A DNA stretch of 64,000 bases from Maratus speciosus (taxonomy: Eukaryota; Arthropoda; Arachnida; Araneae; Salticidae), in the NCBI GenBank assembly GCA_963932465.1, contig OZ010788.1:670738484-670802483 (forward strand), read 5' to 3'. A model generated the notes under the pieces. It had not been told where the DNA came from and did not search any database. It saw only the letters and a list, made by a program, of their open reading frames with translations. A program made the translations under genes and the position numbers. Shown here in pieces: positions 22,344 through 33,334 of the stretch (its first letter is position 1; the number at the start of each line of letters is the position of its first letter).

Positions 22344-23403
22344 ACACACATCCATCAAACTAGCCTAATATAGCACTTAGGAATATATTATATAAAAAAA
22401 AAAGAAATTTATATCGGCAGTAAATCCCATTACGATGTTAAATCGAAGAAAGACAAATATTTCCATGATTTAAAACAAGTAATAAGATAAAAATGACCAT
22501 CACACAAGTTTCAATGAAATGATTAGAATCGGATAATTTGACTCGTCGCGTCGTTCGCTTTTAAGTACACGCTTCGGAAATGTATAAAGTTGTTCAGTTT
22601 GCATTTACACCCCCATCCCCTTCTCGTTTCTCGCAATCGATAGCAAACACAAAACAAAAATTTTTGCATTATGATTTTCAATTGGTAAAAATTTTCTTTT
22701 TATGTTGGATAAATTAATCACCGACAGAAACACGCAAGTGTTTCTTAACACATTTGAGTCATAAAACGAAAATTTTCATATTGCTATAAGTATATGCTTT
22801 GCTGAGTTACAGTTATTTCCAGTTAGGTACAGTTATTTCCGAATAATAATATTCGCGTTATTTAACGATTGAAATTTTGGGATTATATGAGGCGAATATT
22901 ACTGTTCATAAATAGTCGTATTCAAAAGGCAAAATGGGTGAGAACTTTGAAAATCTTCCGATTCAAACGTGTTAAAAACTAGGAATTTTTTTTTAAATAG
23001 CGAACAATAAAAATAATCTTGTTTTATATGAGAAAATAAAACCTTTGATTACTGGATTGGGACATATAATATGTCCAAGTAAACTATGTTTTTATTCTGT
23101 TTGCACCATTTTCTGAAAAATAATCTCTGCCATATACTTATAATAGGATATTTTCAAAAGACATCTACCAGAAGGAAAATTGTTTGTATTTTGTGTTACG
23201 ATTAAATATAAAAATATCCTCTAGTCGAGAACTGTGTTCAAAGGATTAACTGTTCTTTTAATCTAGGTTTCGTTTTCATTATTAAATATTGCGTATATTA
23301 TGATCAAGAAATCGTGTAAAATTTGAAGTTTAAACCATAAAATGTTTTCAGAAATATATATAATGGATTTAAAATTAGAATCATTTTTAGTCATAAAATA
23401 AAT
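22344..23403 (+). repeat. array unit, long type, remainder after the 7-kb insertion
   Basis: It resumes the unit begun at 15220. The second landmark is near 22465, followed by CGTCGTTCGC, TTTTTATGTTGGATAAATTAATCA, TCTTAACACATTTGAGTC and AATGGGTGAGAAC. It ends with AAGAAATCGTGTAAAATTTG just before the next unit at 23404. Nothing here is coding. Confidence 0.65.
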
Positions 23404-23496
23404 CACTAGTCTTCAATCATTCTGTATGAATTTTAAATTTCTTCAATCATTTTTATTAAAAACACATCAATCAAACTACCTGAGCCCTTAAATGCG

Positions 23497-23762
23497 ATCG
23501 CCCGGTGGCGTGGTCAGTAAGCGGAGGCTGCTGTCACGCTGAGGTCCCGGGTTCAAGTCCCTGGGTAAGACGTGGATGTAATTGTGATTGTGGTTTCAAA
23601 AGTAATATATATATATGTAATGAAAAGAAATAAAATTGTTATGTCTGGTTTGTGTTACAATTTCTGTGTATAAATAAGGATCATTCGAGGCGACAGCCAT
23701 TGTTGCTATAGGCCTAAAAGCAATCTCCACTACGGTGGATTTCAAATTCAAATCAAATCAAA
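23497..23762 (+). mobile_element. tRNA-derived SINE with 11-bp target duplication
   Basis: The head carries pol III promoter boxes: A-like TGGCGTGGTCAG (near 23507) and B-like GGTTCAAGTCC (near 23553). The body ends in TCAAATTCAAATCAAATCAAA-like tail (split across 23745-23762). CCTTAAATGCG lies on both sides (23486-23496 and 23763-23773). Tail, boxes and duplication are what a SINE mobilised by LINE machinery leaves. The tRNA-like head does not fold into a usable tRNA. Confidence 0.85.
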
Positions 23763-24027
23763 CCTTAAATGCGCGATTTTTTATTTTGTTTCGAAAAAAT
23801 TATATATGATTCGCTGAAAGGTGTATTACACAGGAAAAATAATGAAAAAAATCCAATATACATTTTTCATATAATACGTCAATCTTTTCTTCTGTTGCAC
23901 ATCTGCAATACAAGTAAAAGCTACTGTCATGTGGCTGTTTTACGCTAAAATAGTCCAAGTAAATATTTTAATAAGTATGCCTCCAAATACCTTATTTTAT
24001 ATAATTATTTATTTTATGAAACAACCT

Positions 24028-24272
24028 TTAACCCTTTATTTCCTATAATAGGATGCGTTCTAGAAATGACGTAGTTCATAGAATCTGACTTTACACCTGA
24101 AAGTTTCGATGGTTAATTTCTCTTTATTTCAATACTGAATGTGTGTTATTAATTCAACAAATATTGCTATTTTAATTTTCTGGTGTGAATTAGGTATATA
24201 TGAATGAAAAAATCTATTAAATTCAAAACGCTGTTGTTTGCATTTATGCAAATCTGCACACTAAAGGGTTAA
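24028..24272. mobile_element. TTAA-flanked MITE with CCCTTTA ends, 245 bp
   Basis: TTAACCCTTTATTTCC at left and CACTAAAGGGTTAA at right. The interior differs from the other TTAA families in the window, so this is a separate family. Piggybac-like by its target site; non-coding. Confidence 0.65.
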
Positions 24273-24979
24273 TTTAGCAATAGATGGTTTCTAGACATAT
24301 TATAACTAAAATTGATTTTAACTCGATAGTAAATTTGTTTTTTTACGATGTCAAATGAAGCGGTAAAAGAAGTAACGCTAAACGAAAAACTAAAAATTTT
24401 ATGATTAAAACAAGTATAAGATAAAAATTAACATACTACAAATTTCAATTAGGTGATTAAAGACTGAGTATTTTTGTCGTTTTCACTTTTATTTACATAC
24501 ACTGGAATCGTCGAAATTTGTTGAGTTTGTTTTTTCTTTCCCACTCTATGTGCAATCGATATATGAAAATAAAATAAAATTCCTTGTCAGATTTTCAAAT
24601 GATAAAAATTTACTTTTTATGCTACGTAATTCATCATGCAAAAAAGTAAAATAGTAGTAATACGTTTAAATACTAGAACTGCATAAATAATACAAACAAT
24701 AAAATGAAATATTCCGGGATTATGTGAATTAAGGAAATGAATCTCTTTATTTAACAAACTTTTCTTTAAAAAAAAATTATTTATATGAAGATTAATATTT
24801 CGTGTAAAATTAAGAAATTTATCTCATGTAAAATTTCTTCTTAAAACTATAAATTGTTTTCAGAAATATTCATTGAATTTTTTAAAAGAATGTTGTTTTA
24901 TTTTAAATTTTGTATGTCTTCAATCATTCTGTGTAGCCATCGAGTTCTTTATAAATTCAGTTATTTAATTCCTGCCAAA

Positions 24980-25574
24980 AAACATTCACGGAATTATCTT
25001 CTAAAAATTTGAATTCATGAAAATTTCATCTTCTAAAGCATTTTCCGTGAATTTTTTAGAAGATTTACAGAATCATTGCATAAATTTTAGAAGGATTTTG
25101 CCAATTAAAATTAATTAATTGAATCTGAATTTATAGGGATTTTGTACAATATTCACAACTCCACTCAAATCTTTTATTTAAAATATTTTTTTCAGTATTT
25201 TATAGAATTAGAAAATGTACAAATATAATCTTACAATATGCTCTTACAATACGCGAAATATACTGTTATATATAACTAGATGGTACCAGTCAAGATTTGA
25301 CGGTAAATAACTTGAATATTTCATTAGAAAAATTCTTGAATTTTTAAATGAATTGCTTTTAAATTAGAAATTTGTCTCAATTTCAATAATTATATTGCAT
25401 AAGTGATTCCTATTTCTTTAAATTGATAGAGGGTACAATCAGCCAGACCTATTCAATGAAGTCACAGAATTTTATCTTTATAATTTACAACCAATTATGC
25501 TTCTTTTTACCAGAAATTTAACTAAAAATAGTGGGTAGAGCATTTATTTTTATTTACTATGGTCTCATTTTTTC

Positions 25575-25606
<32 letters not shown>

Positions 25607-26806
25607 CAGTATTTATTTTTATTTATTTATTATGATTTTTTAACTACATGACCATTAAAAGCTGCCATGAATTTTATTTTTATCAGTCTCATTCTCTAAA
25701 AGCCCAAATTTAAAACTTGTAGCAGCATATAATTTTTATTACTTGAATTTTATTTTACATTTTTATACAGTTTTTAAATATTAAACAATGGATATCAATG
25801 CAATTTTTTTAATAGTTCTTATTTTATTTAAATAAATCTTTAATAAGTTATATCTTTCTTTCTTTTCGTTTTCTCTTTTTAAGGAAAAGAAAGGCAAATT
25901 TTTCTTTCTGACACACACACACACATATATTCTTGATAATGTTCAGAAGATATAACAAAAATTGTAGATCAGCTCAAATTATTTAACTGATAATTACATT
26001 AAAAATATTTCATCTTAAATATTTTAAATATAAAATTATTATTATTATTATTATAAATATTGTTCAGCGTTAAATTTTATTTAATTATAAAGCATTCAAA
26101 TAATAATAATAAAATAAAAATCATATAACTTCTCCTCCTAATAAAATATGTCATTATTGAAATAACTTATCGCGAAAAACATTATAGAAATCATTTTGCC
26201 GGGCGTCGGGTTCGAACCTGCTATCCACTACAAAATATTGGCGCAGACCGCTCAGCCACCGAGAACTCGTTCTCAATCCTTCTAAATTGAACAGGGTTGA
26301 TGCATGTGCAGATGTCCCGAAATGGGTCTACTTAAAATTTTACCTTTGCGTTTTAATATATATGATGATTTTATAGTTTTTGAAGGTTTTAAAAAACTGA
26401 AGAAGGATATATGCTATATAATGCAGATTAAATAAGGCAGTTGTTCGACTTATAATACGGCATCGGAATGCTTAAGCCTAACATAGTCGAAATAAAATGG
26501 CTGATTTTAACGAAAGTTTATCAAGATCCGGATGAGTTCACTCCGGAAGCGTTATACACTTTGCGCCATTATATATATATAATAGTATATTAGAGTTATA
26601 GATATTATAATATAATAGAAATATGTCCTAACGGGAACTTTTCACTCATAATCTTTCAACGTTAAGAAAGCTGAAAAGAAATCATCCTTTTAAAAATACT
26701 TTCGATTTGTTCTACCAATAATTCTTTTGGAACAAGATAAAGTAAAGTATCTGTAACTCATTTTAAACTGCATTACTGCTAATCGATGTATTAAATGAAT
26801 TTTATA
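24980..26806. repeat. inserted AT-rich block of unknown type
   Basis: It interrupts an array unit begun at 24913 and ends where a TA-flanked MITE begins. It opens with repeated TCTTCTAAAAATT-like words (24980-25100) and holds a 30-base A run near 25575, a CACACACA run near 25910, an ATT/AAT triplet zone near 26035 and 26105, and a tRNA-like segment on the minus strand near 26200. No protein frame is recognisable. Confidence 0.45.
26196..26275 (-). repeat. tRNA-like segment (SINE head or tRNA relic)
   Basis: Read on the minus strand it has an A-box-like GGTGGCTGAGCGG and a B-box GGTTCGAACCC, spaced about 35 bases apart as in a tRNA. The acceptor ends do not pair and no anticodon loop is convincing, so it is not called a tRNA gene. 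A SINE head is the most likely explanation. Confidence 0.6.
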
Positions 26807-27362
26807 CACTGAAAAAAATGGGTACTCAAAATTCAGTAAAAAGTACTCAATTTAAAATACGTCACATACTCAAAATAGCTCCGATCCAAATGTACTCAAA
26901 ATTGAGAAACACATGTACTTATTTTTGATTCCATGGTTGTGATCAAATAGGAATCGTTATGTACTGCCCCCCTGAACCTACAAACAAAAGTAAAAATGTA
27001 CTGACATTTATTCCCGTTCAAAATTATTAATAAGAAGCGTCTATTGATTATTTATTATCAAAAATAGCAGAATTATTAGCAAGATACCCAAATCGAGCAT
27101 TTTTATGACAAGAGCATTATTTGCAAGCACTTTTAAATTATTTTAAAATACTGTGCATAATTTAATATTTAGATTAATAAAAATCTTTTATGCCGCCATA
27201 AATGAAATAAACCATTACAGGGTAAAAAATTATCCTTTTTGTTTGGGTTTGATAACATGCTTCAAAATTGAGAAAGCATGGATTCAGTTTTGATCCAAAC
27301 ATACTCAATTCGATATGAGTACATCGATTCACTCACTTTTGAGTACTTCATTTTTTTCAGTG
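26807..27362. mobile_element. TA-flanked MITE with CACTGAAAAAAATG ends, 556 bp
   Basis: The ends CACTGAAAAAAATG and CATTTTTTTCAGTG are perfect complements flanked by TA (26805-26806 and 27363-27364). Both ends run into repeated TACTCAAAA and its complement, and GAGTA words occur throughout the subterminal zones. Non-coding. The TA target suggests the Tc1/mariner group. Confidence 0.85.
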
Positions 27363-27780
27363 TAACAAGTTATTTTAATAGTACTTTAAAGTACCGTTGG
27401 GGCATAAAGGGTTAATACAGCATTTCAGAACATATTATAACAGAAAAGAAATTTCTCTCAATCGTAAATCCATCTTGTAATATGCTAAATCGGAGAAATA
27501 CCAAGTTTCCTATTATTTAATACAGGTAATAGGGTACAAATGAACATTAGGCAAATTTCAATTAAATGATTACAATCGGATTATTTTTCTCGTCGTTCGA
27601 TTTTAATTACATTCACCGAAAACATGAAACGTTGTACAGTTTGTCTTGTTAATCGCCCCCCCCCCCTTCTCTCTATCGATATGCAAAAAGAATCTAAGAT
27701 TCCTTGATTTACGATATTCAGTTGCTGAAAATTTTATTTTTATCATAGACAAATTAATCATCTAACGGAGAATGTGTTCC

Positions 27781-27994
27781 TTAACCTCAAGGGCAATCAA
27801 TTACGTTACTCCAATGTTGAATTTTCACCGTAAATTTCAAAAAATTGTATTTCAAAATAAGAAAAGTGATTTGCAACTTTTTTCTACCAAAGTAATAAAA
27901 CTAAAACTTAGCTAAAATTTTCTGGTACAAATCTGAATTAAAATTAGGTGGGATATAATATATCCCATTGCCCCCCCCACCCCCAAGGGATTAA
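27781..27994 (-). mobile_element. TTAA-flanked MITE, GGGATATAATATCCC family (copy 2, reversed)
   Basis: It runs in opposite orientation to the copy at 14109. The right part carries GGGATATAATATATCCC and a C-run. Its right TTAA (27991-27994) is shared with the next copy, so two family members sit head to head. Confidence 0.7.
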
Positions 27995-28206
27995 CCACTT
28001 GAGAGGTGGTTGGATATATTATATTTTATCTCACCTACTTTTAATCAAGATTTTCACCAGCAACTTTTAATTAATTTTTATTATTATAACTTTCTTGTAT
28101 TAAAGTTCTACAATTGCTTTTCTTTATTTTGAAATGAAAGTTTTCGAGAATTCCGGTGTAAATCAGACATTATAGAAACACAATTATTTGCCCCTGTAAG
28201 GGCTAA
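27991..28206 (+). mobile_element. TTAA-flanked MITE, GGGATATAATATCCC family (copy 3)
   Basis: Forward copy sharing its left TTAA with the reversed neighbour. The right TTAA has changed to CTAA. The interior matches the copy at 14109 (TCAAGATTTTCACCAG, TTCCGGTGTAAATC). Confidence 0.65.
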
Positions 28207-28253
28207 CACATTCGCATTCTTTTTCCTGTAAGTGCACGCTTTGCTAATAAGTA

Positions 28254-29310
28254 CAGTCGTGAAAAAAAAAAAGTAAACACCCTTTCCTAACTCTGCAAAA
28301 AAATAGCGTAGAAGAAAGTTACTGGTACCACACGATTGGTAATAAAGTCTACTTTTAAATGATGTATATAAGGGGCCATCTACATATTGAAAGGAACCAT
28401 AACTTTGTTTTTTTCTCAATAGCAGTATACAATTCTAACAGCATAAATAAACCCTACACCCTTCAATTAGCCCCAAACAAATTTTTATGCAATTCGTACA
28501 ATAAGTTTCCGAGAAATTAATTATTTTAAAACGAGCGTATTTTAGGGGCTGTATCCAAAGTGAAGTTCAGTACTTGATTGTTGGCCGAGAGAGCCCCCTT
28601 CTTGATCAAGGCATCTTAAGATCCACTCAACCAGTCGTAGAAGACTGCTTGATTACAGGATAGCATAAGAAATTTCAAAATATCTAGTCACTTCTATCAT
28701 ATACGGCCCCTTAAACCATCATTTTGCCGTTTTTTAATCATAATTAGAAAAATACTTGGAAGAAAAATATGAATTATGGATTTCCATAAAGCAAGACTTT
28801 ATAAATCTAAATCCATCAAAAAAATTGTAGGTTGCAATTCATATTTTTTTTCGAATATTAATTTCATAATTCATATCAAAAAATTATAAAAATTGTAAAT
28901 TCAACGTATTTATGTTTGTGTATTTTAGTATTATTGCTACTCAAAAGAAATAGCACATTAGAAGTACAATTTCAGGAGATATAAATAAAAATATGAAAAT
29001 GTAATTTAACATTAGAAGCACTCAATTTTGAATGTTTATAATTCAAACACTTATCATTCAAATGACTTGAAATTTGGAATCTAGGCATAGTTTGAACCGA
29101 AGATTTGAAATATCTTCTTAAAATTGGGTATTGTCATTTAAAATATGAAGTTTGGGTTTGTTTTAATAGGTATATGGCGTCCTAAGCAAATTTTATATAC
29201 ATCATTTAAAAGCAGATTTTATTTCCAATCGTTCGGTACCAGTCACTTTCTTCTAAGATAATTTGTTGAGGAGTTAGTAGTGTATGTTTACTTATTTTTT
29301 TCCACGACTG
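28254..29310. mobile_element. TA-flanked element with CAGTCGTG ends and about 125-bp inverted repeats
   Basis: CAGTCGTGAAAAA at left and TTTTTTCCACGACTG at right, TA on both sides (28252-28253 and 29311-29312). Inverted similarity continues inward over about 125 bases (AGTAAACA, GAAGAAAGT, ACTGGTACC, TTTTAAATGATGTATATAA). The centre is AT-rich without a transposase; the minus frame at 28108-28419 lies across the left end and is spurious. TA target and end sequence suit the Tc1/mariner group. Confidence 0.8.
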
Positions 29311-29510
29311 TACTTCTATTTACGAATCTGTTTTGATTATTTAATGACGAAATATCCTCGATTATATAAGACGAAATTTAGATTAGGAGATAATGGTACT
29401 CAAAACGAAAGACACATGTGAGCCCTTGATTCAAAAGTGTTAAAAACTACGGTTTTTTTACTTCAAATAGCAATCAAAAAATGTAATTATTCTAGGGCTG
29501 TTTGAATAAA

Positions 29511-29688
29511 TTAACCAGTTTGGCCTCCATTTTTATTCGGAAAATCCTATCTCGTGCCAGAAATTAAAAATAGTATTTGTTAAGTTTAATGATAGAAATT
29601 TTGTTATTACATAAAGTAAAGATTCTTCTATCAAAATTTCCGGTATGAATTTGAAATTTCGAAATAAAAGGGAGGCCAAACTGGCAAT
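29511..29688. mobile_element. MITE with CCAGTTTGGCCTCC ends
   Basis: CCAGTTTGGCCTCC at left and GGAGGCCAAACTGG at right are perfect complements. TTAA is present on the left edge; the right edge reads CAAT, so the duplication is worn or different. About 175 bases, non-coding. Confidence 0.65.
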
Positions 29689-29899
29689 CGTGGTCTGATT
29701 ACGAATTTCGGAGATATGTGTACCAGTAGACAATTTTTTACTCTACTCGTACCACTTTTTGAAAAATAATCACTGCTATACTCTGATGCCTGTATTTCAT
29801 CAGAAAACTATGAGAAAGAATAATTGTTATAAATTGTGGTACGAACGAGTATTAAAATAGTCGCCAGTACAAGCCTTAATCGAAGGTTTAATTGTACTT

Positions 29900-30115
29900 T
29901 TAACCCTTTGAGGGGCAAGTGATTGTGTTTCTGTAATGTTGAATTCATACTGGAATCTTCGAAAATTTTCATTTCGAAATAAAGAAAAGCAATTTTACAA
30001 CTTTTTTCCACCAAATTTTTAAACATAAAATTTAATTAAAAGTTTCCGGTGCAAATCTTGATTAAACGAAGGTGGGATATAATATAAGGTGGGACACCGC
30101 CCTTGAAGGTGTCAA
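29900..30115 (-). mobile_element. TTAA-flanked MITE, GGGATATAATATCCC family (copy 4, reversed)
   Basis: The left edge TTAACCCTTTGAGGGGCAAG is intact. The right edge GCCCTTGAAGGTGTCAA has lost its TTAA. The inner palindrome is partly duplicated (GGTGGGATATAATATAAGG, then GTGGGA). Non-coding; the minus frame at 29808 crosses it. Confidence 0.65.
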
Positions 30116-30237
30116 ACTATTTATAGTAGAAAATTTTGTACATTACTTATATTAAAGTCAAGAATTGGTGTAAAACTAAATTTCAACCGTAAATTGTTTT
30201 AAGAAATACAGATTAATTTTTTTAATTAAATCCTTTT

Positions 30238-30872
30238 TCTCCAATCAGTACTACTAAAAACACATGAATCAAACAAACTTAATTTAGCAGTAGAAGCTTT
30301 CTCGACATATTATAACTGAAAAGAAATTTAATTCTTACGATGTGACATGAAACAGTAAGAGACGTAATGTTTATCGAAACACTAAAATTTTAATGATTAA
30401 AACAAGTAATAAGATAAAAAGATCATCCGACAAATTTCAATTAAGTGATTAAAGATAATTTTTGTTCACTTTTATTTGCACACATCGAAATGTTCGAAAG
30501 TTGTTGAATTTGTTTTTCTCTCCCTCCCTGCTTTCAATCTATACACAAAAATAAAATAAAATTCCATGCTTTAAGATTTTCAAACTATGAAAGTTTTATT
30601 TTTATGTTAGGTAATTCATTATCTAAAGCAGTAAAATACGTTTCATATACTAGACTGCTTAAATAATGCAAACAATAAGATAAAATAATCCTGGATTATG
30701 TGAATAAACGAACTCAATCTCTTTATTTAATCTAGTTTTCTTTCTATTGAATTATATATATGACGATTATGATTTCGCGTAAAAATAAGTTTGAACTGTA
30801 AATTGTTTTAAGAAATATTTATTGAATTTTAAATTAAAATGCTTTTGTCACTTATTTATTTTTTTGTTATTT
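30238..30872 (+). repeat. array unit, short type, complete and uninterrupted
   Basis: The first landmark is worn (CTCCAATCAGTACTAC), the second is at about 30392, and the next unit starts at 30873, giving about 635 bp with no visible insertion. This is the best reference copy of the short unit. Confidence 0.7.
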
Positions 30873-31184
30873 CTTCAATCTTGTGTGTGGCCTTTAAATT
30901 CTTCATAATTTCAGTCATTTAATTTTGCCAAAAACACTCCATCAAACTAGCTTAATACAACATTTCGGAACTTCACGGAAAATAAATTGAGCTTTTTGTT
31001 GGAAAAATCAATCCAGATGTGTCCCAAACTAAAAATTTATAAAATCTAAATAAAAAAAAAATCCCCGCCACCTCGGCCAGGTAAATTTAGAAGTACTGGT
31101 TTCACCAACAAAAACTAAATTAAGATTAGAGATAAACCCAGTTTAAGAAGTTTATCTGGCCGCTTTTGCGAGTTTTTAATTTCA

Positions 31185-32110
31185 CTTTTCTGTAAGAGTT
31201 AGTTTTATCAGAATCATGTTAATACGTTTTTCGTGTTAATACGTTATAATGTTTTCTTCAACCCCTATTTTTTTCATCCCTTGAGAATATTTTTAGTAAT
31301 ATCATCCATTAGTAGTGTAGTCCTGATAGTAGTCCTAGTAGAATAGTCCTTATCAAAACATTGTTACTATAAAAGTTACATATAATATTAAGAAGATTTA
31401 TATAATAAATTTAAATCATGTGGTGATTGTTTCATTCAATGAACCACGCCCTCTATTTTAAATTATGACGTTTTTTTTATTGAGACACGCGCGCGTTTAA
31501 TAATTCAACCCTATCTACAGCATCTCTCAGGGTGGTAAAAAAATTTCATCACGCCAATGATACTTTTTTATCGCCCCAGTAGCTTATTAACGGAGATGTG
31601 ATTTTTTTTTCTTCTACAACTACTCCACCCTTTTTTTATTTTGCTGTAACAGTTAGTTTAATAAAAACGTGTCAATATAAAAGTAGTAGATATTGTTAAG
31701 AAGATTTATAATAAATTTAAGCAATTCGATATCTTGTGAATTGAGGAAGTTACTAATTTTTCTTCTTTAACCCCCCCCCCCTTTTTATAGTTTGATGTAA
31801 GAATCGGTCCTATCAAAAACTTGTGAATCTAAAAGTTGTAGATACTATTAAAAAGATTAATAATAAATTTAAGTGGATTTGATTTATTGTAAATGGACGA
31901 AGTTATGAATTTTTTTCTTCTTAAAACCCTGTTTTTTTCACCCCTTGAGGCCATTTTTAATAATATCAAATATCTGTCACGCATGAATTTTTGACTTTTT
32001 TTCTAGAAGTAATATTAACTTTAAACTGATTCGATAGGTATCATAATTAAGAAGTTATGGGTTTTTTTTTTTCGGTTTTCACCAAAACCCACCCCATTTC
32101 CAACCCCTTC
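31185..32110 (+). repeat. degenerate tandem repeat, about 145-165 bp units, inside an inserted block
   Basis: At least three units (near 31635, 31790, 31935) and a worn one near 31190 share GTTAGTTTTATCARAA, AAGATTTATAATAAATTTAAG and a CCCCTTGAG...ATTTTTARTAATATC end with C or T runs. The array unit begun at 30873 breaks off near 31000 and array sequence resumes near 32340, so this is an insertion. The segment 32220-32320 shares GGGTGGTTT and GGTCATGATC with the tail of the satellite at 55180. Confidence 0.55.
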
Positions 32111-32339
32111 GTGCGATTTTGCCCATTAACGAAATTGACCAACATTTTCTGTCCTTGATTTTCTATATCGATTTGGAAAAGACTTGTGCACAATTGTGGA
32201 AGATATCATGTTCATAAAAAAAGTGATGTATAAAGTTTTGTGAACTTGGGGTGGTTTTGTGTTCTAGTGGTCATGATCAGCGTAGGTCTGCAAAAAAATT
32301 TTCAGAAATTCAAACATAGGGGAGAATGTAATAGGTAGT

Positions 32340-33330
32340 ATTTCTTTTGAAATCTGCCTAAAATATAAATAATCTGGGATTATTGGAGTAAATTAATTGA
32401 ACCTGTTCACTTTAATCCAGTTTTCTATTAAAAGAATTATTTATTATGAAGATTAAATTTTCATGTTATATTAAGTTTAAAACGTAGGTTGTTTTAAGAA
32501 ATATTTGTTAAGTATTGTTCTTCTTTTACTTTAATTTTGTGAATGTTCTCCATCATTCTATATGTCTTTAAATTCTTCATAAATTTAGTCATTTAATTCT
32601 TGCCAAAAACAGATCCATCAAAGTAGCTTAATTCAACATTTCTAAACATATATAACGGATTTTTTTTTTTTTTTTTTCATAGCAAATCCATCGTTTACGA
32701 TGTTAAACATGAGAAAAAGAATTCTTTGTATGATTTAAAGCAAGTAATAAGATGAAAATAAACATCAGACAAATTTCAATTAAATGATTAGAACCGGATT
32801 TTTTTTAATTGTCGTTCCCTTTTAACTGCATATTCTGGAAATGTCAAAAATTGTTTAGTGTGTCTTTTGTTCCCTCTCCTATATATTCTTGTAATTGATA
32901 TACAGAAATAAAATTCCTCAAGATTTTCAATTGGTGAAAATTTTCTTTCTATGTTGGATAAATTAATCATTTAACGAACAGTGTGTTTCAAAACACATTC
33001 GCATCATGAAAGGAGAATTCTATTTATGCTACAATTATACAATTTATAATTAATACCGCTATATCCGAATAATCACATTATTTAATGATGGAGAATTTGC
33101 GATTGTATCGGCCGAAAATTGTTACTTGGAAAAAGTTGTTACCGAAAGGAAAGGCGCGTGAGAACCCAGAAAATCACCGGATTTGAACATGTTGAAAACT
33201 ATGAATTTTTCAAAAATAGCAAATTATCAATTGTAATAATCTGGTGTAATACGAGTAAATTAGTTCTTAGATTACGGATCTGGGACATATACAGGGATCG
33301 GCAGGTCTTTGAGAACGCCGAAATAACGCC
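32340..33330 (+). repeat. array unit end and next long unit
   Basis: Array words resume near 32340 (AATCTGGGATTATTGG, AATCCAGTTTTCT). A new first landmark is at about 32548 and the second near 32733. AATTGTCGTTCCC, TTCTATGTTGGATAAATTAATCA and GGCGCGTGAGAACC follow, as in the long unit at 22344. The frame at 33119 lies in it and is not a gene. Confidence 0.6.
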
Positions 33331-33334
33331 TGCT

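Larger units (their letters stand above)
23404..24912 (+). repeat. array unit, short type, with SINE and MITE insertions
   Basis: The first landmark GTCTTCAATCATTCTGTATG is at 23403-23422 and the second near 24405. After removal of the SINE (23497-23773), a 255-base segment of unknown origin (23774-24027) and the MITE (24028-24272), about 730 bases remain, close to the short unit length. Confidence 0.65.
27410..30237 (+). repeat. array unit, long type, loaded with MITEs
   Basis: It continues the unit begun at 24913: second landmark near 27518, then TTTTTCTCGTCGTTCG. Subtracting the separately listed insertions (27781, 27991, 28254, 29511, 29900) and the block at 24980-27364 leaves close to 1.06 kb, the long unit length. 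No gene. Confidence 0.6.
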
